Assembly: GCA_017854535.1 (NCBI GenBank)
Contig: JAFMHL010000023.1
Location: 1 to 62,340, forward strand
Direction: 5' to 3'
Length of the DNA stretch: 62,340 bases
From: Nitratireductor sp.
Lineage (GTDB): Bacteria > Pseudomonadota > Alphaproteobacteria > Rhizobiales > Rhizobiaceae
Positions 49,368 through 58,516 of this stretch are shown here, piece after piece (the first letter of the stretch is position 1; each line of letters starts with the position of its first letter). The position numbers and the translations under genes were made by a program. The notes below the pieces were generated by a model. It did not search any database and was not told the origin of the DNA. It worked only from the letters and a program-made list of their open reading frames with translations.

Positions 49368-49713
49368 GCCATGCTCCACTTGAAAAATGCCTGATCTGTA
49401 TTTTCATCTAGAATTGCACTTAAGGCGCATGGATGACAAGCGTTCGGTCAGCTGGGCAAGCACTAATTTTGAGAATAGTTGGACTAAAAAGATGGTTCGG
49501 GGCCGCTCCGTCCACATGGATTGGGGGAGGGGAACAGAGCAGCACCGACCATTTATGCAGCGCGCTATGTCGCGGGCTGCTCTACCGGAATACAATGGGG
49601 GGAGAGTTCCGGTAGTTGCCAATGTTTCATCGGCATGTGAAAGATTTGTGTCTGACGAGGCTAAATTTCAATACGGCTGGTGATAAAATAATTGTGAAGT
49701 GGAGAAATTCAAA
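49368..49713. other. Intergenic stretch with strong inverted repeats
   Basis: No convincing gene. Reading frames here lack family resemblance. AGAGCAGC (49534-49541) pairs with GCTGCTCT (49576-49583), and CTACCGGAA (49582-49590) with TTCCGGTAG (49607-49615). The G-rich tract GGGGGAGGGGAACAG precedes them. This could be a small structured RNA or a leader of the OsmC gene; it matches no class I can name. Confidence 0.4.
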
Positions 49714-50190
49714 GTGGCGCTTTCAAAACAGCATGCATATCGCACAAAAATTGAATGGACCGGCAATCGTGGGAGCGGAACCAGCGCTTATAAAGCCTAT
49801 GACCGCACGTGGAATTTGGCTGAAAACGGTAAACCGGTCTTGGAATGCTCCAATGATCCTTTGCTCGGCGGCGATCCGGCAAAATATAATCCGGAGGATA
49901 TGCTGCTATCGGCGCTCTCATCCTGCCATATGCTTTGGTATCTGCATCTTTGCGCTGACGCAGGTATCACAGTTCAATCTTATGTTGATGAGCCAGTGGC
50001 AATCGGCAAAATCGATATTTCCGGTAGGGGGCGTTTTGTCTCTGCTTGCCTTAAACCGATGATTACCCTCGAGGTAGGCTCGGATATAGAAAAAGCCCAT
50101 GCTTTGCATGATGAAATCCACCAATATTGCTTCATTGCCAGATCGGTGAATTTTCCTGTGACCTATGAGCCGCAGATTAGCTTTGCGTAA
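49714..50190 (+). CDS. OsmC/Ohr family protein
   Basis: 158 residues. The fold-defining features are YRTKIEWTGNRGSGT at the N-terminus, DMLLSALSSCHMLWYLHLC with the first conserved Cys, and HQYCFIARSVNFPV with the second. Family members use the two cysteines to reduce organic hydroperoxides. The GTG at 49714 with GGAG 9 nt upstream is preferred; GTG 49699 is the alternative. It converges on the DsbA-like isomerase and its duplicated tail. Confidence 0.85.
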   Translation: MALSKQHAYRTKIEWTGNRGSGTSAYKAYDRTWNLAENGKPVLECSNDPLLGGDPAKYNPEDMLLSALSSCHMLWYLHLCADAGITVQSYVDEPVAIGKIDISGRGRFVSACLKPMITLEVGSDIEKAHALHDEIHQYCFIARSVNFPVTYEPQISFA

Positions 50191-50199
50191 GCTGTGTCA

Positions 50200-50305
50200 G
50201 GCCACCAAAGCCTCTTTCACGAAATTGAGACGATCCTGACCCCGCAAGCCCTTGCCTTTGAGCAAAGCGAAAAGATCAGCAAGTGCGTTACAAGAACAAT
50301 TGGGG
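50200..50305 (-). pseudogene. Remnant tail of a second DsbA-like isomerase gene
   Basis: Just downstream of the isomerase stop, the minus strand encodes GQDRLNFVKEALVA followed by a stop, nearly identical to the end of the intact neighbour (GQDRLDFVKEALLA, stop). About 48 bp around it match the neighbour's 3' end at high identity. The stretch between the two tails does not look like the rest of the family. This is what a tandem duplication followed by a large internal deletion leaves behind. Confidence 0.7.
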
Positions 50306-50905
50306 TCAGGCCAATAAAGCCTCTTTCACAAAGTCCAGTCTGTCCTGACCCCAATGCATGATTTCCTTTTCACCCTCTTTGACAAAAAATGTAGGCGCAC
50401 CAAAAGCGCCGCGTTTGGCAAGGTCTTCATTGATTGAAAAGACCTGTTGCTTCACGCCCTCATCTTCCAAAGCCGCTTTCCATTCAGCTGGATCAACACC
50501 TGCTTCAGAGACAATACGTGCCATCACGGCAGGGTCATTTACGTTTTCATTGTTAGCCCACATGGCTTTGAAAAACCCATCCCCAAGCGCTTTTATCTCA
50601 GGCTTGTCCTGCCAGGCGATTAAGCCTCGCATGATATACAGTGAATTAAGCGGAAAATGCTCGTTCATCCAGAATTTTACCCCCTCGCGCTTGGCAAAGC
50701 GCTTAAGGTCATGGAACAACCATTTGCTTTTTGCAGGAATAGTGATTGGGCTGGCACTGCCCGCAACTTTGAAAAGCCCGGGCAAAAAGAACGGTTTGTA
50801 ATTGACCGTTGCACCTGTCTCTTCTGCTATCTTAGGCATCTGCATCCAAGCCAGATAACTGGCGGGGCTAACAATATCGAAATAGAAGTCTACGGATTTG
50901 GTCAT
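50306..50905 (-). CDS. 2-hydroxychromene-2-carboxylate isomerase (DsbA family)
   Basis: 199 residues, thioredoxin-fold kappa-GST/DsbA-like family. The N-terminus (VDFYFDIVSPASYLAWMQMPKIAEETGA) has the Ser used for glutathione activation, and GAFGAPTFFVKEGEKEIMHWGQDRLDFV is the typical C-terminal signature. Relatives isomerise 2-hydroxychromene-2-carboxylate in naphthalene breakdown using glutathione; in genomes without that pathway the role is unknown. Divergent from polA. A remnant of a second copy lies immediately downstream. Confidence 0.86.
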   Translation of the reverse strand: MTKSVDFYFDIVSPASYLAWMQMPKIAEETGATVNYKPFFLPGLFKVAGSASPITIPAKSKWLFHDLKRFAKREGVKFWMNEHFPLNSLYIMRGLIAWQDKPEIKALGDGFFKAMWANNENVNDPAVMARIVSEAGVDPAEWKAALEDEGVKQQVFSINEDLAKRGAFGAPTFFVKEGEKEIMHWGQDRLDFVKEALLA

Positions 50906-50947
50906 TTGTTTTTCCCGGTCATGTTAGAAATTATCTCATTTGTATTC

Positions 50948-51012
50948 GGAGGCTTCGTTTCGATGACCATCGTTAATCGCTTTTCTGTTGATGGTCGTTC
51001 AACGCCGCCTCC
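50948..51012 (+). promoter_or_regulatory. Nested inverted repeats upstream of polA
   Basis: GGAGGC (50948-50953) pairs with GCCTCC (51007-51012) and, inside it, GACCATC (50965-50971) pairs with GATGGTC (50990-50996). The two nested stems lie 82 bp before the polA start in the divergent control region. They could be a leader hairpin or a protein-binding site; I recognise no known regulator. Confidence 0.35.
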
Positions 51013-51093
51013 GCGTTAACACAAACCTTGCATTTCAAGTTCTGCTGGGCAATCGTCTTTTTAATCCTCGTTTGCAGAATTTTGGAGATTTTC

Positions 51094-54036
51094 ATGAAAG
51101 AAGGCGACCACCTCTTTTTGGTCGATGGCTCGGCTTATATCTTCCGAGCCTATCATGCTTTACCGCCGCTAACCCGCAAGTCTGATGGCCTTCCGGTAGG
51201 TGCCGTAGCTGGTTTCTGCAATATGTTATGGAAATTGCTGCAGGAAGCGCGGGATACTTCCGTTGGCGTGGTGCCAAGCCATTTTGCTGTCATCTTTGAT
51301 TATTCATCCAAGACGTTCCGAAACGAGATTTATCCTGAATACAAAGCCAACCGCGATGCGCCACCTGAAGATTTACGTCCTCAATTTGGTCTGATTCGCG
51401 AAGCAACGCGGGCCTTTAATGTTCCTTGCATTGAAACAGAGGGCTATGAGGCGGACGACCTGATTGCGACCTATGCCAAACAGGCCTCTGAGTTGGGCGC
51501 TGACGTAACGATCATCTCATCTGACAAGGACCTTATGCAGCTCTTGGGGCCGCGAGTTTCCATGTATGACTCCATGAAAGACAAGCAGATTGGTGTTCCA
51601 GAAGTCATCGAGAAATTCGGTGTGCCGCCAGTACAGATGATTGATCTGCAAGCCCTATCCGGCGATTCGACTGATAATATTCCTGGCGTTCCTGGCATTG
51701 GCACAAAGACTGCTGCTCAACTGCTCGGCGAATATGGAACGCTGGAAGTGTTGTTGGAACGCGCAGGCGAAATAAAGCAAAACAAGCGTCGCGAAAACCT
51801 TATTGAATTTGCCGATCTAGCGCGTATTTCAAAGAGATTGGTGACGCTGGTTACGGATATGCCGATCGAAGTGCCCTTGGATGCGCTGACTTTGGAACCA
51901 ACCGATGGCCCGAAATTGATCGCCTATTTAAAGGCCATGGACTTCAATTCTTTAACTCGCAAAGTTGCAGCGGCTACCGATGCTGATGCAGCGATGATTG
52001 AAGCAGCGGAAATCACCTCTCAAATCTGGGAAGATATGCGCGGCCCTGATTCTGATGGGAACAGCGCGCATGCTGGTTCAGCGCCAACGGCGCAAAAGGA
52101 AGATAATTCTGCAAGTTTTGACGATGCTGATTTATGGACACCTACCCAACTGGCTGCAAATAAAGCCGAAGCAGCGGTTAACGCGACATTTGACCCGGCT
52201 GGATATGAATCAGTTCAGTCCATGGAAGATTTGAACCGTTGGATTACGGCGATTTACGAAGAGGGTCTGGTTGCCGTTGACACAGAGACAACATCGCTCG
52301 ATCCAATGACAGCCGAACTAGTGGGTATTTCCCTTGCCACAAAACCTGGCACCGCGTGTTACATCCCACTTGCGCACAAAGAAGGTGCTGACGATCTCTT
52401 AGGCGGCGGCGTTGTTGCGGGTCAATTATCAGAGCGGGAAGTTCTTGCAGCTCTTAAGCCTGTTTTAGAGGATCCGTCTATTCTCAAAATCGGCCAGAAC
52501 ATGAAATATGACTGGTTGATTTTCAAAGAGCACGGCGTTGACCTGCGCCCGTTTGATGACACCATGCTGCTATCTTATGTGTTGGATGCTGGTAAAGGTA
52601 ATCACGGCATGGATGATCTCTCCCAGCATTGGCTGGGCCATGAGTGTATTTCGTACAAATCCCTAACAGGCAGTGGAAAAAACAAAATCACTTTTGATCA
52701 AGTGGAGATCAGTAAAGCAGTTGCCTATGCTGCCGAAGATGCCGATGTGACTTTGCGCCTTTGGCAAGTCATGAAGCCGCGCTTGGCTGACGAAGGCATG
52801 ACAAGTGTTTATGAGCGTTTGGAGCGCCCGTTGATTGATGTCATCGCTCGTATGGAGCAACGCGGCATCTCGGTTGATCGCCAAATCCTTTCGCGCCTTT
52901 CGGGTGAATTGGGCCAAGCTGCAGCATCTGTTGAACATGAAGTCTATGAAATGGCTGGTGAGAGTTTCAATATTGGTTCTCCAAAACAGCTCGGTGAAAT
53001 ACTGTTTGGCAAGTTGAATTTACCTGGGGCAGGAAAAACCAAAACGGGGCAATGGTCTACTTCAGCGCAAGTTTTGGAAGACCTTGCAGGCGAAGGCCAT
53101 GAATTGCCGCGCAAGATTGTAGGCTGGCGCCAGCTAACCAAATTGAAATCCACTTATACCGATGCGCTTCCCGGTTATATCAATCCGCGCACCAAGCGCG
53201 TGCATACTTCTTATGCCATGGCATCGACTTCCACAGGTCGCTTGTCATCCTCTGAGCCAAATCTACAGAATATTCCAATTCGAACTGAAGAAGGTCGGAA
53301 AATCAGAACCGCTTTTGTGGCTGAATCCGGCAATAAGCTTATCTCAGCCGATTATTCTCAAATCGAATTGCGCGTGCTGGCCCATATCGCTGATATCCCG
53401 CAACTCCGCCAAGCCTTTGCCGATGGCTTGGACATTCATGCCATGACCGCATCAGAAATGTTCGATACGCCTGTTGAAGGTATGGACCCGATGGTCCGTC
53501 GGCGTGCCAAGGCAATCAATTTCGGAATTATTTATGGTATCTCAGCCTTCGGATTGGCAAACCAGCTTGGAATTGGACGCTCTGAAGCCAGCGACTATAT
53601 CAAGAAATATTTCGAACGGTTTCCCGGTATAAAAGACTATATGGAAGAAACTAAAAAATTCTGCCGCGACCATGGATATGTAGAAACAGTTTTTGGAAGG
53701 CGCGCGCATTATCCCGAAATCAAATCCTCCAACCCGCAAGTCAGAGCTTTCAACGAACGCGCTGCGATCAATGCTCCTATTCAAGGATCTGCAGCAGATG
53801 TCATTCGCCGAGCAATGGTTCGGATGGAAAGCGCTTTGTTTGATGCAGGTCTTGGTGCGCGGATGCTTTTGCAAGTGCATGATGAATTGATCTTTGAATG
53901 CGCTGAAAGCGAAATTGACGCGACAATTCAAGTGGTGAAAAAAGTGATGATTGATGCACCATTCCCCGCCTTGCAATTAAAGGTTCCGCTTCAGGTTGAT
54001 GCCAATGCTGCCAATAATTGGGATGAGGCCCACTAA
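51094..54036 (+). CDS. polA: DNA polymerase I
   Basis: 980 residues with all three domains. The 5' nuclease (about 1-290) has FAVIFDYSSKTFRNEIYPEYKANR and EADDLIATYAK. The 3'-5' exonuclease (about 355-560) has its Asp/Glu pair in VAVDTETTSLDPM, so proofreading should be active. The polymerase has DYSQIELRVLAHI, RRRAKAINFGIIYGIS and QVHDELIFE. It fills gaps and removes RNA primers in replication and repair. The ATG at 51094 follows TTGGAG; the longer frame from 51028 is untranslated leader. Confidence 0.97.
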   Translation: MKEGDHLFLVDGSAYIFRAYHALPPLTRKSDGLPVGAVAGFCNMLWKLLQEARDTSVGVVPSHFAVIFDYSSKTFRNEIYPEYKANRDAPPEDLRPQFGLIREATRAFNVPCIETEGYEADDLIATYAKQASELGADVTIISSDKDLMQLLGPRVSMYDSMKDKQIGVPEVIEKFGVPPVQMIDLQALSGDSTDNIPGVPGIGTKTAAQLLGEYGTLEVLLERAGEIKQNKRRENLIEFADLARISKRLVTLVTDMPIEVPLDALTLEPTDGPKLIAYLKAMDFNSLTRKVAAATDADAAMIEAAEITSQIWEDMRGPDSDGNSAHAGSAPTAQKEDNSASFDDADLWTPTQLAANKAEAAVNATFDPAGYESVQSMEDLNRWITAIYEEGLVAVDTETTSLDPMTAELVGISLATKPGTACYIPLAHKEGADDLLGGGVVAGQLSEREVLAALKPVLEDPSILKIGQNMKYDWLIFKEHGVDLRPFDDTMLLSYVLDAGKGNHGMDDLSQHWLGHECISYKSLTGSGKNKITFDQVEISKAVAYAAEDADVTLRLWQVMKPRLADEGMTSVYERLERPLIDVIARMEQRGISVDRQILSRLSGELGQAAASVEHEVYEMAGESFNIGSPKQLGEILFGKLNLPGAGKTKTGQWSTSAQVLEDLAGEGHELPRKIVGWRQLTKLKSTYTDALPGYINPRTKRVHTSYAMASTSTGRLSSSEPNLQNIPIRTEEGRKIRTAFVAESGNKLISADYSQIELRVLAHIADIPQLRQAFADGLDIHAMTASEMFDTPVEGMDPMVRRRAKAINFGIIYGISAFGLANQLGIGRSEASDYIKKYFERFPGIKDYMEETKKFCRDHGYVETVFGRRAHYPEIKSSNPQVRAFNERAAINAPIQGSAADVIRRAMVRMESALFDAGLGARMLLQVHDELIFECAESEIDATIQVVKKVMIDAPFPALQLKVPLQVDANAANNWDEAH

Positions 54037-54039
54037 GAA

Positions 54040-54681
54040 ATGGAGCAGATCATTTACTTTGGGCTACCCCTTTCTGTTCTGGCATCCTTTGCCCTTGCCT
54101 CCATTCTGATTGAGTTAACACCTGGCCCCAATATGACCTATCTTGCCATCGTTGCTGCTGGCAAAGGCAAGTCGTTCGGATTTGCAACGGTTGTGGGCGT
54201 TGCACTCGGCCTTGCAATTATCGGGCTTGGCGCAGCTTTCGGTATAATGGCGATGATCAATTCTTCTGCCGTTCTTTATGAGCTATTGCGCTGGTCCGGC
54301 ATTGCGTTTTTGCTGTTTCTTGCTTGGGAAGGTTGGAGAGGGGAAGGCGCAAAAGATGAGGCCGATAGGGGCAAGGCACTAAGCAAGTGGACTTATTTCA
54401 AACGGGGTCTTTTGACCAATTTATTGAACCCGAAAGCTGCCGCTTTTTATGTAACGGTTTTGCCCGGCTTTCTTCCTCTTGAAGCCGCATTGAGCCAATC
54501 CTTGCTGCTCACGGCAATTTACGTGGCTGCAGCAACGATCATTCATTTTTTGATCGTGGTTCTTGCAGGAAGTCTCGCGCCATTTCTCACCGATCCGAGG
54601 CGCGAGGAAATTGCGCGACGGATTTTGTCTTTGTTATTGGCAGGGGTTGTCGTTTGGTTTGCATTTGGCACAGCGCGCTAA
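54040..54681 (+). CDS. LysE-family exporter
   Basis: 213 residues, five to six membrane segments. The N-terminal motif LIELTPGPNMTYLAIVAAGKGKSFG is the LysE/RhtB signature. Members export amino acids or their derivatives from the cytosol. It begins three bases after the polA stop, so it is probably co-transcribed with polA, though the functions are unrelated. Substrate unknown. Confidence 0.88.
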   Translation: MEQIIYFGLPLSVLASFALASILIELTPGPNMTYLAIVAAGKGKSFGFATVVGVALGLAIIGLGAAFGIMAMINSSAVLYELLRWSGIAFLLFLAWEGWRGEGAKDEADRGKALSKWTYFKRGLLTNLLNPKAAAFYVTVLPGFLPLEAALSQSLLLTAIYVAAATIIHFLIVVLAGSLAPFLTDPRREEIARRILSLLLAGVVVWFAFGTAR

Positions 54682-54752
54682 TGTAAAAAAGTGAGAGCTT
54701 TGAAACTTGCATAAAGCAAAATGTCGGCGCATCATAGCTTTGAAGGGAGTTC

Positions 54753-55148
54753 ATGATGTTGCCTGAAACCAATCCAGCACCGGGGTTCCAAAAACACCCA
54801 GACCACAAAGTTGATGTTTCCAATTTTACAGGGACAATTGTGGTTACGGCTGACGGAGCAGAGGTTGCACGTTCAACCAGTGCGCTTTTGGTTGAGGAAA
54901 CCAATCATGCGCCTGTCTACTATCTGCCATTAGAAGATATAGACAGCGCTGTCTTGAAAGACTCCCATCATGTCACCCGTTGCCCGTTCAAAGGCAAAGC
55001 GCGCTATTGGAACATCCGCATTGGAAATCATGAAATAGACAATGCTTTGTGGGGATATGAAATGCCCTATGACGAAGTCTTGGAACTGGCAGGAATGGCA
55101 GCTTTTTATGGTTCAAAAGTGAGCATAACTACTGATGCGAAATCTTGA
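54753..55148 (+). CDS. DUF427 family protein
   Basis: 131 residues, soluble. The pattern GTIVVTADGAEVARSTSALLVEE, YYLPLEDID, THRCPFKGxAxYW-type segment (HVTRCPFKGKARYWNI) and ALWGYEMPYDE is typical of DUF427, a small fold of unknown function common in proteobacteria and actinobacteria. AAGGGAG lies 3-6 nt before the tandem ATGs. It converges on the glutamine-synthetase-like gene. Confidence 0.88.
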   Translation: MMLPETNPAPGFQKHPDHKVDVSNFTGTIVVTADGAEVARSTSALLVEETNHAPVYYLPLEDIDSAVLKDSHHVTRCPFKGKARYWNIRIGNHEIDNALWGYEMPYDEVLELAGMAAFYGSKVSITTDAKS

Positions 55149-55189
55149 GGTGTCAGAATATTTAATTGTACGTCTCACCCGCGACCAGC

Positions 55190-56608
55190 TTACAAATATG
55201 TTGATCGTTCAAGCGGTGTGATTTCATTTAAAAACGCTGCCAGTTCTACCTTTTTGATTTCGGTAAAGATTTTTTGCAAATCCTTGCCAATCAATTGTTT
55301 GATGAAAGCAGATTTTTCGAAGTCCAAAATAGCATCGTCCATATCATCTGATAACTGAGGCAACGATCGATCATAGGCATTGCCCACCACGGCTGGCGGG
55401 GGAAGCACGCCATCTTCTAAGCCTTTGAGCATACCACCCAAAATGCCAGCCAACACGAAATAGGGATTGGCATCGGCTCCAGCCAAACGATGTTCAAGGC
55501 GCGTTGCTGCATCTTCTGAGGCCGGCACACGAACAGCAACGGAACGGTTATTTCGGCCCCATGCAATCCTTGTGGGTGCATAGGAACCCGGCTGCAAACG
55601 GCGATAGCCATTAAATCCCGGAATATAAAATAACAGCGTGTCGCGCATGGTCTCCAAAAGGCCGTTGGCCGCATGACGCAGAAGAATATCACCTTCTTTA
55701 CCTGTAAAAATATTCTGACCATCATCATCCAGAATACTGGCATGCACATGCATCCCGCTCCCGGGCCATTCTAAGAATGGCTTTGCCATGAAGGTTGCTC
55801 TCAGCCCGTGATTATTAGCGCATTCAGAAATCAGTCTACGCAGCAAGACGGCATCATCTGCTGCCGCTAGCGGATCATCACGGTGTTTAAGATTGACTTC
55901 AAACTGGCCGGGCGCGGCTTCTTTGATGATGGTATCAATGGGAAGGCCCTGTTCGATGGCTGCAGCTCTTATGTCGGCAAACAGATCCGTTTGTCCTGTC
56001 AGCTCCGAAAGCGAATACATGTTCTGGGCTTCTGGCCCACCAGTATCGCTGTCTCTTGCAATCTTTCCCGTGCGTTTAAACGCGGCAGGATCGACCAGAT
56101 AAAATTCCAGCTCAAACGCCACAACCGGATTAAGCCCCGCTTTGTTGAAACGCTTGATCAATGCCTTTAACGCATTGCGAGGATCAACCTTGAACGGCTT
56201 TCCCTTCTCGTCATGCATGGTCATCAAAACCTGTGCCGTTGGCCGCTTGGCCCAAGGCGCCCGAGAGATTCGCCCGTCGATGGCATAGCAAAACCCGTCC
56301 AGATCGCCTGTATCTATATGCAAACCGGTTGCTTCGACTTCACGCCCCCAAACATCGAGGCCAAAAAGGGACATAGGAAGATTAATGCCTGGATTGTTGA
56401 TTTTCTTTAAAGCCTCTGCTGGGGCCCATTTCCCCCGCATCATTCCGTTGATGTCGCTGATCAGCAGATCAACGGATTCAACATCCGGATTTTGGTCGAG
56501 GAATTTTTGCCCAGCAATCAAACGCTGCTTGATCTTCTCAGTTCTATTTTTTGGCTTCTTTCGAGAAATCGGTGATTTTGTAGGTTTGTTACTTTTAGAG
56601 GGGGTCAC
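55190..56608 (-). CDS. Glutamine synthetase-like gamma-glutamylputrescine synthetase
   Basis: 472 residues, GS fold. Metal and substrate motifs are visible: AFELEFYLVD, PGQFEVNLKH, GSGMHVHASI and the Asp/Arg segment around RVPASEDAATRLEHR. It is of the GlnA3/PuuA type rather than assimilatory GlnA, and a basic Lys/Ser/Pro-rich tail precedes the domain. It probably links glutamate to putrescine or another polyamine. It is divergent from an aminotransferase of the putrescine/omega-amino type. The start is a GTG at 56608 without a good ribosome site, so the first 25 residues are uncertain. Confidence 0.82.
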   Translation of the reverse strand: MTPSKSNKPTKSPISRKKPKNRTEKIKQRLIAGQKFLDQNPDVESVDLLISDINGMMRGKWAPAEALKKINNPGINLPMSLFGLDVWGREVEATGLHIDTGDLDGFCYAIDGRISRAPWAKRPTAQVLMTMHDEKGKPFKVDPRNALKALIKRFNKAGLNPVVAFELEFYLVDPAAFKRTGKIARDSDTGGPEAQNMYSLSELTGQTDLFADIRAAAIEQGLPIDTIIKEAAPGQFEVNLKHRDDPLAAADDAVLLRRLISECANNHGLRATFMAKPFLEWPGSGMHVHASILDDDGQNIFTGKEGDILLRHAANGLLETMRDTLLFYIPGFNGYRRLQPGSYAPTRIAWGRNNRSVAVRVPASEDAATRLEHRLAGADANPYFVLAGILGGMLKGLEDGVLPPPAVVGNAYDRSLPQLSDDMDDAILDFEKSAFIKQLIGKDLQKIFTEIKKVELAAFLNEITPLERSTYL

Positions 56609-56752
56609 TTTGAAATACTCACAATTTGGATATTACAGGAAGCTTGTTTTACCAGCCTCTTGCCGACTTTTCGAAAATATGCTCTGCCAATAGACACAGA
56701 AAATTGTAGAATATTTCTTTCAATTGACCCTTTGCACTCTAAGGAAAACCAA

Positions 56753-58138
56753 ATGAACGTCAATCTTTCCACGGCCATTCTAAGAGAGAAAGACGCCGCT
56801 TTTCATTTCCATCCTTTCACCGACAATGGTGCGTTAAAGCTCGATGAGCGTCGCATCATTGTTCGTGCAGATGGTGTTTGGCTTTGGGATTCTGAAGGCA
56901 ATCGTATCTTGGATGGCATGGCAGGCCTGTGGTGCGTCAATGTCGGTCATGGCCGTCCGGAAATCATTGATGCAGTCCGCTCTCAAATGAGCGAACTATC
57001 TTATTACAATACCTTTTTCAAAACCTCTCATCAGCCTGTAATCGAACTTTCAGAAATGCTGGTTGATTTGGCACCACCCCAATTCGAAATGGTTTTTTAC
57101 GGAACATCCGGCTCAGATGGCAATGACACGGTTTTGCGCATGGTGCGCACCTATTGGGCCATGATGGGTAAGCCTGAAAAACAAGTGATCATTTCAAGAC
57201 ACAATGCATATCACGGATCATCGATGGTCGGCGCGGCCCTTGGCGGCATGAGCGGCATGCACGAGCAAGCAGGAACTATTCCCGGCATCGAGCATATTGC
57301 ACAACCTTATTGGCTTGCAGACCCTTCTGGGATGACTCCAGATGAATTCGGCATTCATGCGGCCCGGGCGCTTGAGGCGAAAATCGACGAAATTGGTGGA
57401 GATAAAATTGCTGCCTTTATCGCAGAACCCATTCAGGGAGCTGGCGGCGTCATCATCCCGCCTGATAGCTATTGGCCCGAAGTAAAGCGAATCTTGAAAG
57501 ACCGTGACATCCTCTTTGTCTCCGATGAGGTTATTTGTGGGTTTGGAAGAACCGGGAACTGGTTCGGATGCGAAACGTTTGATACGGAGCCCGATTTGAT
57601 GACCACTGCCAAAGGGCTGACATCCGGCTATGTTCCGCTGGGCGCGGTTATGGTTTCAAAAGAAATAGCAGAAGTTTTCCGTATTCCTGGTAATGAATTT
57701 AACCATGGATACACCTATTCGGGTCATCCGGTTTCCTGCGCTGCGGCCATTGCCAATTTGAAAATCATCAAGAAAGAAAAACTGGTATCCCGTGTTGCCG
57801 ATGATATCGGTCCTTATCTTCAGAAAAAATGGCGCCAACTGGCGGATCATCCATTGATCGGCGAGGCCGTAATGACAGGGTTGATGGGAGCGCTTGAACT
57901 TGTGCCCGACAAGAAAAGCCCTTCACGCCGTTTCGAAAATGAAGGTGCTGCGGGAACAATCGCCCGTGATTTTTCATTCAAAAGTGGTCTAATCATGCGG
58001 GCTGTTCGAGACCGCCTGATCCTCTCTCCACCTCTTACATTGTCCCATGAAGAGGCTGATACACTGATCAGAATTGCAAGAAAAACACTTGATGACACCC
58101 ATCACGCTCTTATCAAACAAGAATTGATGAAGGCCTAA
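56753..58138 (+). CDS. Class III omega-aminotransferase (putrescine--pyruvate type)
   Basis: 461 residues, fold type I PLP enzyme. HFHPFTDNGAL at the N-terminus, YHGSSMVGAALGG, the PLP Asp in LFVSDEVICGFGRTG and the PLP Lys in TTAKGLTSGYVPLGAV are all present. It resembles SpuC-like putrescine/cadaverine--pyruvate and omega-amino acid--pyruvate aminotransferases. AAGGAAA lies just before the ATG at 56753; the frame from 56660 includes leader. Divergence from the PuuA-like gene supports a role in polyamine use. Confidence 0.88.
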   Translation: MNVNLSTAILREKDAAFHFHPFTDNGALKLDERRIIVRADGVWLWDSEGNRILDGMAGLWCVNVGHGRPEIIDAVRSQMSELSYYNTFFKTSHQPVIELSEMLVDLAPPQFEMVFYGTSGSDGNDTVLRMVRTYWAMMGKPEKQVIISRHNAYHGSSMVGAALGGMSGMHEQAGTIPGIEHIAQPYWLADPSGMTPDEFGIHAARALEAKIDEIGGDKIAAFIAEPIQGAGGVIIPPDSYWPEVKRILKDRDILFVSDEVICGFGRTGNWFGCETFDTEPDLMTTAKGLTSGYVPLGAVMVSKEIAEVFRIPGNEFNHGYTYSGHPVSCAAAIANLKIIKKEKLVSRVADDIGPYLQKKWRQLADHPLIGEAVMTGLMGALELVPDKKSPSRRFENEGAAGTIARDFSFKSGLIMRAVRDRLILSPPLTLSHEEADTLIRIARKTLDDTHHALIKQELMKA

Positions 58139-58338
58139 GGAGCTAGGGACGCGCGTGGACCCGATGCTGTAGGTCAATGTTTTATGACATTCAATATTCA
58201 TAGCGCCTCATTCTAATGAGAGTGCTTGTTGCAGCCAAACGAAACAATCTGCAGAAAGTTATCATCGCCGATTGATGCAGCATGCAGTTTGGTTTACATG
58301 AAACACATCTGTCGATCAGCTTGGAACCGCTGATCTTG

Positions 58339-58377
58339 GCACCCGTAGCTCAGCTGGATAGAGTGCTGCCCTCCGAA
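58339..58377 (+). tRNA. tRNA-Arg(CCG), 5' half only
   Basis: GCACCCGTAGCTCAGCTGGA and the bases to 58377 fold as the 5' acceptor strand, D-arm, the 5' strand of the anticodon stem (CTGCC) and the loop CTCCGAA with anticodon CCG. The expected 3' strand GGCAG and the T-arm are absent; instead CTGCCCGAAGC follows. No 3' half is found in the window. This is the pattern left when a site-specific element recombines at the anticodon loop. The gene cannot make a functional tRNA as it stands. Confidence 0.8.
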
Positions 58378-58516
58378 CTGCCCGAAGCTGATATATCCGT
58401 GGTGTTGGAAAGCCTTATTGGCCTAGGAATTCCAATCGTTTGTTTGCTGGAAAACTGCAGGGCGGCACGAATTTGCCACTCAGGCGCATCTCCAGTGATG
58501 AGTCAGCTCAGAGATA

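Noticed and set aside
49387-49683. 98-residue open frame between the M20 peptidase and OsmC genes
   Set aside because: No family resemblance, no good ribosome site, and the frame overlaps strong inverted repeats.
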